NCBI GenBank assembly: GCA_016783965.1
Contig: JADHVO010000006.1
Coordinates: 62,001-126,000 of the forward strand
Direction: 5' to 3'
From: Alphaproteobacteria bacterium
GTDB lineage: Bacteria > Pseudomonadota > Alphaproteobacteria > Micropepsales > Micropepsaceae
DNA: 64,000 nt
The notes under the pieces are model-generated. The model made no database searches, had not been told where the DNA came from, and was given only the letters and a program-made list of their open reading frames with translations. Shown here in pieces: positions 40,886 to 50,339 of this stretch (within the stretch, counting starts at the first letter, position 1; every line of letters begins with the position of its first letter). Position numbers and translations under genes: made by a program.

Positions 40886-42283
40886 ATGCATGCCAGCTTC
40901 ACCAGGAACGCCAGGAACGCGATCCCGCTCCACGCGGTGACGATCGCTGGTCTCAACGCGTTCCTCAGGAAGCGCAACAAGCGCGATGCCACATGGCTGA
41001 AGGCGTCGGGCTTCGGCGCCAAGGACGGCGAGCTGCGCATGGTGCCCAACGCGTCCGGCGCCATCGCCTTTGCGGTGATGGGCCTCGGCAAGGGCGGCGA
41101 CATCCTCGCCGCGGCGCATTTCTCCGAACACCTTCCCGCCGGCACCTATGCGTTCGCCGAAGTGCCCGACGACGTCGGCGGCGCCAACGGCGCGCTCGCC
41201 TGGGCGCTCGGCACCTATCAGTTCACGCGCTACAAGAAGGGCAAGGCCTCGGGTGCCAAGCTGGTGCTGCCTAAGGGCGTCGACGGTGAAGAGGCGACCC
41301 GCATCGCCGATGGCGTCGCGCTCGGCCGCGATCTCATCAACACGCCGCCCAACGACATGGGCCCCGCCGAACTCGCCGCTGCTGCCCGCGATCTCGCGAA
41401 ACAGCACGGCGCCAAGTTCACCGTGGTCGAAGGCGACGCACTGCTGAAGCAGAATTATCCGCTGATTCACGCCGTCGGCCGCGGCTCCGACCGCAGCCCC
41501 CGCCTCGCCAGCTTCACCTGGGGCCGCGCCGATGCGCCGAAGCTCACGCTGGTGGGCAAGGGCGTGTGTTTCGACACCGGCGGCTACAACCTGAAGCCGG
41601 GCGGCAGCATGGCCGCGATGAAGAAGGACATGGGCGGCGCCGCCACGGTGCTCGCGCTCGCCTCGATGGTGATGGGGGGCAAGCTCGACGTGCGCCTGCG
41701 CGTCTTCATCCCGGCGGTGGAGAACTCCGTCTCCGGCAACGCCTACCGCCCATCCGACGTCTTCCCGTCACGCAAGGGCCTGACGGTGGAGATCGGCAAC
41801 ACCGACGCCGAAGGCCGCCTCGTCCTCGCCGACGCGCTGGCCGAGGCCGATGCCGACGAGCCTGAGCTCCTCATCGACATCGCCACCCTCACCGGCGCGG
41901 CACGCACCGCCACGGGCTTCGAGTTGCCGCCCTTCTTCACCGACGATGAAACCCTCGCCGCCGATCTGATGCGCCACTCCAAGAGCGCCAACGATCCGAT
42001 GTGGCGCCTGCCGCTGTGGCGCGGCTACGAGTCGACGCTCAACTCGTCCGTCGCCGACCTCAACAACAACCCGAACTACGGCTACGCGGGCGCGATCACC
42101 GCCGCGCTGTTCCTCAACCGTTTCGTCGAGAAGGCGAAGAGCTGGGTGCATCTCGACATCGCCGCCTGGGTCGATCGCCCCAAGCCCGGCCGCCGCACCG
42201 GCGCCGAGCCCACCACCGCCCGCGCCCTCTATTCGCTGCTGAAGGAGCGCTACGGCCAAAGGACTGCCTCGAAGAAGTCGTGA
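40886..42283 (+). CDS. Leucyl aminopeptidase (M17 family)
   Basis: A 465-residue M17 aminopeptidase. The ATG at 40886 (MHASFTRNARN) is used; the frame is open from 40796 but that would overlap the divergent GST start. The catalytic domain contains VGKGVCFDTGGYNLKPGGSM (Lys and Asp metal ligands) and the signature EIGNTDAEGRLVLADAL with the second metal site and catalytic Arg. It removes N-terminal residues from peptides in the cytoplasm using two metals, typically Zn or Mn. Its stop overlaps the NlpC/P60 gene start as GTGA. Confidence 0.94.
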   Translation: MHASFTRNARNAIPLHAVTIAGLNAFLRKRNKRDATWLKASGFGAKDGELRMVPNASGAIAFAVMGLGKGGDILAAAHFSEHLPAGTYAFAEVPDDVGGANGALAWALGTYQFTRYKKGKASGAKLVLPKGVDGEEATRIADGVALGRDLINTPPNDMGPAELAAAARDLAKQHGAKFTVVEGDALLKQNYPLIHAVGRGSDRSPRLASFTWGRADAPKLTLVGKGVCFDTGGYNLKPGGSMAAMKKDMGGAATVLALASMVMGGKLDVRLRVFIPAVENSVSGNAYRPSDVFPSRKGLTVEIGNTDAEGRLVLADALAEADADEPELLIDIATLTGAARTATGFELPPFFTDDETLAADLMRHSKSANDPMWRLPLWRGYESTLNSSVADLNNNPNYGYAGAITAALFLNRFVEKAKSWVHLDIAAWVDRPKPGRRTGAEPTTARALYSLLKERYGQRTASKKS

Positions 42284-43059
42284 GCGACCCGCGCACCACA
42301 GCGCCGCCGGGCACGGGTGTGCCAAGAATGATCGGGCGCGGCCGCGCCGGGCTTCGCCGCGATCCCTCGCCGCACGCCGTGCAGGACAACGAGCTCCTGT
42401 TCGGCGACATCTTCAGCGTCTTTGCGGTCTGGCCCGACGGCTGGTTTCACGGCCAGTCTGCCTATGACGGCTATGTCGGCTACATCCGCAGCGACGCGCT
42501 CGTCGATCCCGTCGCGACCACGCACCGCGTCACCGTCCTCTCGACACCGTTGCTCGAAGGCCCCGTCATCCGCGCCGCCACCCGCGAACTCCTGCCGCTC
42601 AACGCGCAGGTGCAGGTGCTGGAGTTGATCGACGGCTTCGCACGTATCGCACCGGAGGGCTTCGTGTGGGCCGAACACCTCGCACCGCTCGACCGTTTCG
42701 CGCCCGACTGGGTCGCCACGGCGGAACGCTTCCTCGGCGCGCCCTATGTCTGGGGCGGCAAGACGCATCATGGGGTCGACTGCTCCGGCCTGATCCAGGT
42801 CTCGCTCGCCGGCGCCGGTATCCGTTCGCCGCGCGATGCCGATCAGCAGGAAGCCGCGCTCGGCACGGACGTCACCGTGCTGCCGCGCCGGCGTGGCGAC
42901 CTCATCTTCTGGAACGGCCATGTCGGCCTCATGCTGGACGAAACGCGCCTCCTCCACGCCAACGCCTTCCACATGCAGGTCGAGATCGAACCCCTCGCCA
43001 TGGCCATCGACCGCATCGCCCCTGTCGCGGGACCGGTGACGTCGATCAGGCGCCTCTGA
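42280..43059 (+). CDS. NlpC/P60 family cysteine peptidase with SH3-like domain
   Basis: A 259-residue peptidoglycan endopeptidase-like protein. The GTG at 42280 overlaps the aminopeptidase stop. Residues about 35-130 form SH3b-like segments (SVFAVWPDGWFHGQSAYDGY, YIRSDALVDP). The catalytic domain has Cys in THHGVDCSGLIQVSLAGAGI, His in LIFWNGHVGLML and a third polar residue in LLHANAFHMQVEIE. No signal peptide is visible, so it may act on imported muropeptides; pairing with a cytosolic aminopeptidase fits peptide recycling. YgjT-type 'C40' relatives are often cytoplasmic gamma-D-glutamyl-diamino acid peptidases. Confidence 0.9.
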   Translation: MSDPRTTAPPGTGVPRMIGRGRAGLRRDPSPHAVQDNELLFGDIFSVFAVWPDGWFHGQSAYDGYVGYIRSDALVDPVATTHRVTVLSTPLLEGPVIRAATRELLPLNAQVQVLELIDGFARIAPEGFVWAEHLAPLDRFAPDWVATAERFLGAPYVWGGKTHHGVDCSGLIQVSLAGAGIRSPRDADQQEAALGTDVTVLPRRRGDLIFWNGHVGLMLDETRLLHANAFHMQVEIEPLAMAIDRIAPVAGPVTSIRRL

Positions 43060-43432
43060 AAATTATTTCCGCCGCAACAATATTTGCGTACGCGATCGCT
43101 TATCGAACAACGGCGGTGAATTTCACCTGCACAATCAACGACCGCCCCACAACAAGATCGAACGCCACCTTTTTCTGATCAGTCCTTGTACCGCGCGGTC
43201 GAAACACCCATCTGGTGTAAATCCCCAAAGGTGCATCCACTCGTGTCATGGCCCGCGAATGCGGGCCGCCCAGTGACATCTTGCACTTGCTTGCCAGGTT
43301 CGCGGCGCACCAGCTGGATGGCCCGCTGTTGCGGGCCATGACAATAAGGGGACACACACCATCGAACCGGTTTCTCAAACCGGTCCAACCGCTTGACCCC
43401 CAGTTCGGGAATTGAACCTCGAAACCGCGCGC
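43060..43432. other. 373-base convergent intergenic region
   Basis: No credible gene. It holds the composite repeat at 43243-43344. The sequence on either side, including the AT-richer 43060-43200, shows no clear promoter, terminator with T run, or RNA gene. Confidence 0.6.
43243..43344. repeat. Composite palindromic repeat element, copy 3
   Basis: Left arm from 43243 (GTGTCATGGCCCGCGAATGC plus GGGCCGCCCAG) and right arm to 43344 (AGCTGGATGGCCCGC, TGTTGCGGGCCATGACA) are inverted copies of the same unit as at 37116-37243, with a shorter centre of about 35 bases. Confidence 0.85.
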
Positions 43433-44374
43433 TCAGTATCCGCGCGTCATGTCCACGACGTTCTTCGGCGCGTGGCCGCGTTCGAGCGCGGCGATGCCGT
43501 CGATGATCGAGCGGGTCGCGGCGCTCGGATGCGTGATGGCCGCAATGTGCGGCGTCGCGATGATCTTCGGATGCGACCAGATCGGATTGCCTTCGGGGAG
43601 CGGCTCAGTCTCGAACACGTCCAGCGTCGCGCCCGACAGGTGCCCGCTGTCGATCGCGGCGATCAGGTCGGGCTCGTTCAGGTGCCCGCCGCGCGCGATG
43701 TTGATGACATAGGCGCCCTTGGGCAGCTTTGCGAACGCCGCGGCGTTCAGGATGTGCCGGGTATCGGGCGTCAGCGGCAGCACGCACACCAGGAAATCGC
43801 ACTGCGCCAGGAACGCGTCGAGCTCGCCGGCGCCCGCATAGCTTTTCACGCCGTCCACGTGCTTGCGCGTGCGGCTCCAGCCAGAAACGGAGAACCCATG
43901 ATCGCGAATACGCTCGGCGCATACGGTGCCGATCTCGCCCAGGCCGAGAATCCCGACGCGCGTCTCTTCGGTGGCGCGCGGCAGCATGCGCTGGCGCCAC
44001 TTGCCGTCGCGCTGCGCCGCCTCGAAGAAGTTCACGGTGCGGTGCTGCATCAGCACATGCATCGCCGCGTACTGCGCCATCTCGCGCGACAGCGTCACGT
44101 CGACGAAACGGATCAGCGGAATGTGCTTGGGGAATTGCGGATCGAGAAGGAACCCGTCGACCCCCGCGCCCAGCGAGAACACCGCCTTCAGCCGCGGAAG
44201 CGAAGCCAGCAATCCCGGCGGCGGGCGGAAGCCCACCGCATAGTCGATCGTCGCCGGATCGAACGCGTCGACGCCATGCGCAAACACCTTAAGTCCGCCG
44301 ATCGACAGCGGAGTCTGCCACAGGCCGCCCCAACCGGGCGGCACCAGCAAGAGGACGTTGGGCTGTGCGCTCAA
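43433..44374 (-). CDS. D-2-hydroxyacid dehydrogenase (GhrA-like glyoxylate/hydroxypyruvate reductase)
   Basis: A 313-residue NAD(P)-dependent dehydrogenase. The start is a TTG at 44374 with GAGGG six bases upstream; no good ATG lies nearby. The Rossmann motif is [17 protein letters not shown], followed by GWSRTRK, where the Arg pair favours NADPH. Catalytic elements are [18 protein letters not shown] (Arg), the Glu in [16 protein letters not shown] and the His in [12 protein letters not shown]. GhrA-type enzymes reduce glyoxylate and hydroxypyruvate. It ends the cytochrome c > dehydrogenase pair on the minus strand. Confidence 0.9.
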   Translation of the reverse strand: MSAQPNVLLLVPPGWGGLWQTPLSIGGLKVFAHGVDAFDPATIDYAVGFRPPPGLLASLPRLKAVFSLGAGVDGFLLDPQFPKHIPLIRFVDVTLSREMAQYAAMHVLMQHRTVNFFEAAQRDGKWRQRMLPRATEETRVGILGLGEIGTVCAERIRDHGFSVSGWSRTRKHVDGVKSYAGAGELDAFLAQCDFLVCVLPLTPDTRHILNAAAFAKLPKGAYVINIARGGHLNEPDLIAAIDSGHLSGATLDVFETEPLPEGNPIWSHPKIIATPHIAAITHPSAATRSIIDGIAALERGHAPKNVVDMTRGY

Positions 44375-44393
44375 GCCAACCCTCGGATTCGCG

Positions 44394-45002
44394 CTACTTC
44401 TTGGGCGGTGTCGCCGGAGCGGGTGCCGCTGGAGCCGCCGGCTTGGCGGGGGCCGGCGCCGGAATCGCCTCGGGTGTGTCTTCCTGCGTGCGCAGATAGG
44501 CGATCAGGTTGATGCGGTCGTCCGCGCTGCGCAGGCCCGCGAAGCTCATCTTGGTGCCCGGCACAAAGGACTGCGGCTGATGGGTGAACTGGAACAGCTT
44601 GTCATAGGTCCACGGATTGTGGTCCGCGCTCATCGCACTCGAATAGCTGAAGCCTGCTTCCGTCGCGCGCGGACGGCCGAGCAGGCCCCACAGCTCCGGG
44701 CCGATCTTGTTCGGGCCGCCCTTGGAGATGTCGTGGCACTGCTGGCAGCGCGTCGCGATGTCCTTGCCGGCGTTCACGTCGGCCTTCGGCAGAACCGTGC
44801 CCCAGTCGGGGATCGTCTCGGCGGCCGGCGTGGCGCTCGCGCCGCCGGTGGACGCCGTCTCCACCACGCCCTCGACGTGGTAGGCTTCCTTGGCTGGCTT
44901 CTCGACCTCGAACAGCGCTTCGGTGGCGAAGTTGATCACCAGCACGAGGATGAGCGTGCCCAGGACCGCGCCCGCGATCTTGTTGAACGTCCAGGAATCC
45001 AT
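44394..45002 (-). CDS. Membrane-anchored c-type cytochrome
   Basis: A 202-residue cytochrome of the alphaproteobacterial CycM-like type. The ATG at 45002 ([20 protein letters not shown]) matches the usual start of this family; longer frames from 45041 or 45083 lack support. One N-terminal helix anchors it to the inner membrane. A linker leads to the heme domain with [13 protein letters not shown] (CxxCH) and axial Met in [16 protein letters not shown]. The C-terminus is an Ala/Pro tail. It passes electrons between the bc1 complex and a terminal oxidase. It is divergent from kdsB. Confidence 0.92.
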   Translation of the reverse strand: MDSWTFNKIAGAVLGTLILVLVINFATEALFEVEKPAKEAYHVEGVVETASTGGASATPAAETIPDWGTVLPKADVNAGKDIATRCQQCHDISKGGPNKIGPELWGLLGRPRATEAGFSYSSAMSADHNPWTYDKLFQFTHQPQSFVPGTKMSFAGLRSADDRINLIAYLRTQEDTPEAIPAPAPAKPAAPAAPAPATPPKK

Positions 45003-45101
45003 AAGGTCGCTCGCGCCGAAATGCCGGGCGACATTACCCATGGGTTGGGAACCGTCATTGCGGCGAAGCGTCGCATAATCCAAGGGAATTCAAGGGTTTC
45101 G

Positions 45102-45824
45102 ATGAATCCGATCGTGCTTATCCCCGCCCGTATGGCGTCGACGCGGCTGCCGAACAAGCCCATGGCCGACATCGTCGGCAAGCCGATGATCGTCCGCGTG
45201 TGGGAGCAGGCGGTCGCCGCCAAGATCGGTCCCGTGGTCGTCGCCGCCGCCGAATCGGAGATCGCCCATGCCATCGCGCTGGCGGGTGGCCGCGCCGTGC
45301 TGACATCGCCCGCGCTGCCCTCGGGCTCCGACCGCATCTTCGAGGCGCTGCAAAAGGTCGATCCTGACAGCGGTCATGATGTGGTGGTGAATCTCCAGGG
45401 CGATCTGCCCGCGCTCGACCCCGAGATGATCCGCGGCGTCGCCGGCCTCTTGGAGAACAGCAACGCCGACATTGCGACGCTGGCCGCTGAGATCGACGAT
45501 CCGGCCGACTACGACAACCCCGCCGTCGTGAAGCCCGTGGTCGCCTGGCAGGGCAATCGGGGCAGGGCGCTCTATTTCAGCCGCGCCCGCGTCCCGGCCG
45601 GCGAAGGTGCGCTCTATCACCACGTCGGAATCTACGCATACCGCCGCGCGGCCCTTGAACGCTTCGTCAGCCTGCCGCCGTCACCGCTGGAGCGGCGCGA
45701 AAGACTCGAACAGCTCCGTGCGCTGGAGGCGGGGATGAGCATTGCAATCGCGAAGGTCGACTCCGTGCCGCTCAGCGTCGATACTCCCGCCGACCTGGAA
45801 AAAGCGCGCAAGCTGCTCGGCTGA
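45102..45824 (+). CDS. kdsB: 3-deoxy-manno-octulosonate cytidylyltransferase (CMP-KDO synthetase)
   Basis: A 240-residue enzyme activating KDO with CTP for lipopolysaccharide core synthesis. The ATG at 45102 follows AAGGG; the very long open frame upstream (to 44358) is a shadow of the cytochrome gene. Motifs: [20 protein letters not shown] with the nucleotide-binding [35 protein letters not shown] (Mg-binding Asp), [16 protein letters not shown], and [15 protein letters not shown] at the end. Its presence shows a KDO-containing LPS. Confidence 0.96.
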   Translation: MNPIVLIPARMASTRLPNKPMADIVGKPMIVRVWEQAVAAKIGPVVVAAAESEIAHAIALAGGRAVLTSPALPSGSDRIFEALQKVDPDSGHDVVVNLQGDLPALDPEMIRGVAGLLENSNADIATLAAEIDDPADYDNPAVVKPVVAWQGNRGRALYFSRARVPAGEGALYHHVGIYAYRRAALERFVSLPPSPLERRERLEQLRALEAGMSIAIAKVDSVPLSVDTPADLEKARKLLG

Positions 45825-45937
45825 ACATGCGGAACGTCATCTTCTTCGCCTTCCATTTTGCCCCCTAGGGGCAATCGATGACGCGTGACCGGACCTCCTT
45901 TCTTGAATCTGAAACAGCCTAGCTGGAAAGCATCGTC

Positions 45938-46804
45938 ATGACTGGTTCTGCCATCCAACATGCCCGGAAGGTCGCCTTCCAGGGCGAACCCGGCGCCTAC
46001 GCCAACCTTGCCGCCATGGAAGCGCTCCCCGGCAAGCAATACATCCCGTGCCCCACCTTCGATCACGCGGTCGATGCCGTGCGGCGCGGCGAGACCGACC
46101 TCTGCATCATCCCGGTCGAGAATTCGCTGATGGGCCGCATCGCGGACATCCATCACCTGTTGCCTGACGCCGGTCTGCACATCGTCGGCGAGCACTTCCT
46201 GCCCATCCATCACCAGCTCCTGGGGATGAAGGGCGCGAAGCTCTCGGACCTGAAGCGCGTCTACAGCCAGGGCCCCGCTCTGGCGCAGTGCCTCAAGATC
46301 ATCCGCGACATGAAGCTGAAGGCCGAGAACTGGCACGACACCGCGGGTTCAGCCAAGCACATCGCCGAGCTGAAGGATCCGACGGCCGCCGCCATCGCAT
46401 CGAAGCTGGCCGGCGAGCTCTACGGCCTCGAGGTGCTAAAGGCGAATGTCGAGGACGAGCACCACAACCACACCCGCTTCCTCATCATGTCGCGCGAGCG
46501 CGACGATGCGGTGGCGGGCAGCGGCCGGATCATCACGACGTTCGTGTTCCGCGTCCGCAACGTGCCGGCCGCGCTCTACAAGGCGATGGGCGGCTTCGCG
46601 ACCAACGGCGTGAACATGACCAAGCTCGAGAGCTACCAGCTCGGCGGCAGTTTCAACGCCACCCGTTTCTACGCCGACATCGAAGGCCATCCGGCCGACC
46701 CCGGCGTGAAGTTCGCGTTCGAAGAACTGGAGTTCTTCACTACGGAATTCAACGTGCTGGGCGTCTACCCTGCCCACACCTACCGCGACGACATGCCGGA
46801 ATAA
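45938..46804 (+). CDS. pheA: Prephenate dehydratase
   Basis: A 288-residue monofunctional prephenate dehydratase (prephenate to phenylpyruvate, phenylalanine synthesis). The catalytic domain runs from VAFQGEPGAYANLAAMEALP to EDEHHNHTRFLIMSRE, with the catalytic Thr-Arg-Phe in NHTRF. A C-terminal ACT domain (TFVFRVRNVPAALYKAMGGF ... NMTKLESYQLGGSFNATRF) binds phenylalanine for feedback control; ESYQLGGS replaces the ESRP motif of E. coli. There is no chorismate mutase domain. A short TTGCCCC/GGGGCAA hairpin at 45858-45874 separates it from kdsB. Confidence 0.95.
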   Translation: MTGSAIQHARKVAFQGEPGAYANLAAMEALPGKQYIPCPTFDHAVDAVRRGETDLCIIPVENSLMGRIADIHHLLPDAGLHIVGEHFLPIHHQLLGMKGAKLSDLKRVYSQGPALAQCLKIIRDMKLKAENWHDTAGSAKHIAELKDPTAAAIASKLAGELYGLEVLKANVEDEHHNHTRFLIMSRERDDAVAGSGRIITTFVFRVRNVPAALYKAMGGFATNGVNMTKLESYQLGGSFNATRFYADIEGHPADPGVKFAFEELEFFTTEFNVLGVYPAHTYRDDMPE

Positions 46805-46831
46805 GAGCCTTCTTCGCAAACGCGCCCTGCT

Positions 46832-46860
46832 GGATGGCCGGGTCAAGCCCGGCCATGGTG
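46832..46860. repeat. Single arm of the palindromic repeat family
   Basis: ATGGCCGGG, TCAAG and CCCGGCCAT form a 9-bp perfect stem (46834-46856) flanked by TGG and GGTGAC, the same TGGATnGCC...GGCnATG unit that makes up the larger elements. It lies between two convergent genes and could serve as a terminator for both. Confidence 0.75.
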
Positions 46861-46878
46861 ACTAGCAGGGTTGGCCGC

Positions 46879-47610
46879 TCATGGAATCCGCATGCTCTCG
46901 CCGAGAAAGGGCAACTGAAGCCGTGCGATGACGCGCTGCGACGGGCGATTGTCGCGGTGCGTCGAATAGAACAGCACCGGATGGCGCGGATGCATCGCGC
47001 TCCACGCCGCCGTCACCGCTGCCGCATAGCCGCGGCCGCGATATCCACTCACCGTGTAGACGCCAATCTCACGCGCCATCAGGCCGTCGCGGACGCAGAA
47101 CGCGATCGCGGCGAGGTCGCCGCTCACCATCGCCACAACCCAGGGAGACCAGAAATGCGAAAGATCGACAAAGCCCGCGTCGAACAGCCCGCGCGGCACG
47201 CCCTCGCGCGTGATCCGCTCCACCAGCGCGACGCCCTCCGCCGAACCCTCGCAGACAAGCGCCGCGTCGCAGGGGAAGGACAGCCCACGCGGCACCCGGT
47301 GTACCGGTCCATAATTGTGATCGGTCAGCGCCTCGCCGCCGAGCACGGCGCGATATTCTTCCGCGAAGCGCGGCGTCGCGCCGGGCATCTGCAATGCCGG
47401 TTCGCGCTGGATCAGCTCATCGATCGCCCGCGCCAGCGTATCGTCGACGTCCTCGCGCACGTAACCGATCCAGCCTTCCGCGCAGCCGGCCAAGTAGAAC
47501 CGCGGCGCCGCCGTGCGATCGGGATCGAGCGCGCGCACCATCCGCAGGCGCGGCGATATCTCGAACAGCGTGTGCGCCTGGAGCGCCAGAAGCGCGCGCT
47601 CGCCGCTCAA
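46879..47610 (-). CDS. GNAT-family N-acetyltransferase
   Basis: A 243-residue protein. The start is most likely TTG at 47610, with GGAAGGG nine bases upstream and a TTGA overlap with the nudC stop; the longer frame to 47730 is a shadow. The acetyl-CoA site is IGVYTVSGYRGRGYAAAVTA (R-G-x-G-x-A), followed by RHPVLFYSTHRDNRPSQRVI, the usual strand with Asn/Ser. The N-terminal half is less conserved, as in GNAT proteins of the FR47 or GCN5-related group. The substrate is unknown. Confidence 0.8.
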   Translation of the reverse strand: MSGERALLALQAHTLFEISPRLRMVRALDPDRTAAPRFYLAGCAEGWIGYVREDVDDTLARAIDELIQREPALQMPGATPRFAEEYRAVLGGEALTDHNYGPVHRVPRGLSFPCDAALVCEGSAEGVALVERITREGVPRGLFDAGFVDLSHFWSPWVVAMVSGDLAAIAFCVRDGLMAREIGVYTVSGYRGRGYAAAVTAAWSAMHPRHPVLFYSTHRDNRPSQRVIARLQLPFLGESMRIP

Positions 47611-48530
47611 TACGACCCTTCCGCAAACGCTTTGATCAGGTGGTGTGCGATCGCCACTGCCGGCGGCACCGAGATGTCGGGCATCCGCTCGCCCGCGATC
47701 AGCCGCTTGGCCTTCTCGCGGTCGACCCACATCGCATCGGCGATCTCCTCGCCGTCGGGCTGGAAGTCGCGGCTCTCCGCTTCGGCAATGCAGCCGATCA
47801 TCAGCGACGAGGGGAACGGCCAGGGCTGCGTCGAATGATAGTGCACCTTGCCGACTTTGCAGTTCACCTCTTCCATCAGTTCGCGCCGTACCGCTTCCTC
47901 GATGCTTTCGCCGGGCTCCATGAAACCCGCGAGCGCGGAGTAGAAATTCCCCGGAAAGCGCTTGTTGCGCCCGACCAGACAGGCGCCGTCATGGACCGCC
48001 AGCATGATCACCACCGGATCGGTGCGCGGGAAGTGCTCGCTGTTGCAGCTTTCGCAGAAGCGCTTCCACCCGCCATCCATCAGCGCGCTCCGCGCTCCGC
48101 AGTTCGGACAGAAGCCATGTCGGTTGTGCCAGTCGATCATCGCCTTCGCCTGGCCCATGATCGCGACGTCCTTCATCGGCAGGGTCGCGCCGGCCGCTCG
48201 CGCGTCGCGGAAATGTCCAAGCCCCGCGATGGGCCCCTCGCTCACAGGGTCGCGTGCCGCGGAGATGTCGAGCGCGAACATCGCGTGCTCGCCTTCGAGC
48301 CCCAGGAAGATGCAGGGCGCGTCCGGCGCCGCAAGCGAATCCGCCAGCCCGGGTTTCAGGAAACCGAGTTCCAGCGGCGGCTGTGCCTTCTCCGGCCCGA
48401 TGATGAATGGCTGCAACCGCCACATCGGCAGGACGAGCGATGATTGAGCCTTCCGCTGCGTCGCAATCCACTCCGCATCGGTGCGCCTGACACTCGCGCG
48501 GTCGAGCGGGTTGCCGGTGAAAGGAATCAT
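47607..48530 (-). CDS. nudC: NAD(+)/NADH diphosphatase NudC
   Basis: A 307-residue Nudix hydrolase. A zinc ribbon (HGFCPNCGARSALMDGGWKRF then CESC) precedes the Nudix box GFMEPGESIEEAVRRELMEE. HSTQPWPFPSSLMIGC downstream is the SQPWPFPxS array that defines NudC specificity for NADH and NAD caps on RNA. It therefore hydrolyses NAD(H) to NMN(H) and AMP and may decap NAD-RNA. It is the first gene of a two-gene unit with the GNAT gene. Confidence 0.96.
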   Translation of the reverse strand: MIPFTGNPLDRASVRRTDAEWIATQRKAQSSLVLPMWRLQPFIIGPEKAQPPLELGFLKPGLADSLAAPDAPCIFLGLEGEHAMFALDISAARDPVSEGPIAGLGHFRDARAAGATLPMKDVAIMGQAKAMIDWHNRHGFCPNCGARSALMDGGWKRFCESCNSEHFPRTDPVVIMLAVHDGACLVGRNKRFPGNFYSALAGFMEPGESIEEAVRRELMEEVNCKVGKVHYHSTQPWPFPSSLMIGCIAEAESRDFQPDGEEIADAMWVDREKAKRLIAGERMPDISVPPAVAIAHHLIKAFAEGSY

Positions 48531-48635
48531 TAGACACTCCAGCCGATGGATAACTTCTGCGAAGGCTAAACCGGGAACTCAGGAAAGGGAAAATCGCGTT
48601 TCGAATGTCATATGTAAATCTCCCGTGGCAACAAT

Positions 48636-48650
48636 TTAGTCCCCGTTTAA
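48636..48650 (+). promoter_or_regulatory. CtrA-like site upstream of the MHYT kinase
   Basis: TTAGTCCCCGTTTAA differs from TTAA-N7-TTAA at one base and lies about 58 bases before the kinase ATG, in the divergent gap with nudC. Confidence 0.35.
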
Positions 48651-48707
48651 CCCGTATTTACTGTGCCATCGAGAAACTGCGCAGTCGCTCTAAGTTCACG
48701 TGTCGGG

Positions 48708-50267
48708 ATGTTTCGCGTACTGGGTTGCGTCTTCGAACAGCATGATTTGCGGCTCGTCGTGTTGGCGGGACTGCTCTGCCTCCTCGCCTGCATGGCCGCC
48801 ATGAGCATGATCTGGCGCTCGCATGAGGCCGAGAGCCGCCTGCGTGTCTCATGGCTCGCGGCCGCCGGCGTTGTCGCCGGTTGCGGTATCTGGGCCACAC
48901 ATTTCGTCGCGATGCTCGCTTACCAGGCGGGCTTCCCGGTTGCCTACGACCTCGGCTTCACGCTGCTCTCGGCGCTGATCGCCGCCACGATGTGCGGGGT
49001 CGGATTCTCCGTGGCGCTGTCCAACCGCTATCCCGCCATTGGCGGTGCCATCTCCGGCGCTGCGATCGGAACCATGCACTACGTCGGCATGGCCGCGGTG
49101 CGCGCCCCGGCGGATGCGATCTGGGACTGGCACTATGTCGTGGCCTCGGTCGTCATCGGCGTCGGCACGATGGCATACGGCATGCACTACATGGTTCGGC
49201 GCGGCACGCTGAAGGCCTATTGCATCGGAGCGGTGATCTTCACGCTGGCGATCTGCTCCATGCATTTCACGGGCATGACGGCGGTGGTTTTCAAGTTCGA
49301 TCCTCTAGTCTATGTACCCCACACCGTGATGGAGCCCAGTGTGCTGGCGCTCGCGATTGCGGCCGTTGCGGTGCTGATTGTGGCACTGGGCCTGATCGGC
49401 GCGATGGTCGATGGCCACCTGGCCAAGCGGCAGAGGAGTGAAGCAGATCGCCTGCGCGCGCATATCGCAGAGCTCGAGGCCACCAAGGCCCAGCTGGAGC
49501 AGACCTCGCAGCATCTGATCGTCGCGCGCGATGCGGCGTTCGAGGCCAACCGTTCGAAGTCGGCGTTTCTTGCCGCGATGAGCCATGAACTGCGCACGCC
49601 GCTGAATGCCGTGATCGGCTTCTCCGACATCCTGACCAGCGAGTTGTTCGGGCCCCTCGGCCATCAGAAGTACCGGCAATACGCCACCGACATTCACGTC
49701 AGCGGCTCGCACCTGCTGGCCCTGATCAACGACATCCTCGATCTCTCGCGCATCGATGCCGGCGAAGGAAAGCTGGAGGAGAGCGACGTCGATCTGCGCG
49801 AGGTTATCGCCCAGTCGCTCCGCATGGTGGCGCCTCAGGCGGAAGCCGCCGGTATCGCCCTGACATCGGAGATCGCGTGCAACCTGCCGCACTTCCATGC
49901 CGACATGCGGCGCCTGAAGCAGACGGTGGTCAATCTGCTCGGGAACGCGGTGAAGTTCACGTCCGCCGGCGGCCGCATCCAGGTGCGCGCCGTCCCGCGC
50001 GATGGCGGCGTCGCGATCTCGGTCGCGGACACCGGCATCGGCATCGCGGCCGAGGACATCGCGCGCGCATTGGAACGGTTCGGCCAGGTCGATTCGACCC
50101 TGGCGCGAAAGTACGAGGGCGCCGGCCTCGGCCTGCCGCTCGCCAAGCACTTCATCGAGATGCACGGCGGCACACTCTCCCTGGAGAGTTCCGTCGACGT
50201 TGGCACCACCGTTACGGTGACCCTGCCGGCCTCGCGTGCCCTGGCCGCCACCAGTGCTGCCGCCTGA
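48708..50267 (+). CDS. MHYT-domain sensor histidine kinase
   Basis: A 519-residue membrane kinase. The start MFRVLGCVFEQHDLRLVVLA is typical of MHYT proteins; an upstream GTG at 48663 is less likely. Seven hydrophobic helices carry the MHYT-type motifs MHYVGMAAV, MHYMVRRG and MHFTGMTAV, proposed to bind copper and sense O2, CO or NO. A coiled coil (RAHIAELEATKAQLEQTS) leads to the HisKA domain with SHELRTPLNAVIGFSDILTS and an HATPase with NLLGNAVKFTSAGG, DTGIGIAAEDI and GAGLGLPLAKHFIEMHGG. No response regulator is adjacent, so it is an orphan kinase. Confidence 0.95.
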   Translation: MFRVLGCVFEQHDLRLVVLAGLLCLLACMAAMSMIWRSHEAESRLRVSWLAAAGVVAGCGIWATHFVAMLAYQAGFPVAYDLGFTLLSALIAATMCGVGFSVALSNRYPAIGGAISGAAIGTMHYVGMAAVRAPADAIWDWHYVVASVVIGVGTMAYGMHYMVRRGTLKAYCIGAVIFTLAICSMHFTGMTAVVFKFDPLVYVPHTVMEPSVLALAIAAVAVLIVALGLIGAMVDGHLAKRQRSEADRLRAHIAELEATKAQLEQTSQHLIVARDAAFEANRSKSAFLAAMSHELRTPLNAVIGFSDILTSELFGPLGHQKYRQYATDIHVSGSHLLALINDILDLSRIDAGEGKLEESDVDLREVIAQSLRMVAPQAEAAGIALTSEIACNLPHFHADMRRLKQTVVNLLGNAVKFTSAGGRIQVRAVPRDGGVAISVADTGIGIAAEDIARALERFGQVDSTLARKYEGAGLGLPLAKHFIEMHGGTLSLESSVDVGTTVTVTLPASRALAATSAAA

Positions 50268-50339
50268 AAAATCGTCGATTCGTGCAAACGAACGACAGCG
50301 GGCTGCGGTCCGCCGGGTGGCTGCTAGATCATCTGGATG

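Noticed and set aside
43100..43378. 92-residue minus-strand frame
   Set aside because: About half of it is the palindromic repeat element; no ribosome site and no family features.
43388..43432. tRNA-like 3' segment (GGTTCAATTCCCG on the minus strand)
   Set aside because: The T stem does not pair and no anticodon or acceptor arm can be drawn, so it is not a tRNA.
44358..45101. Long open frame running into kdsB from 744 bases upstream
   Set aside because: It is antisense to the cytochrome c gene, has no family features, and a good ribosome site and family start place kdsB at 45102.
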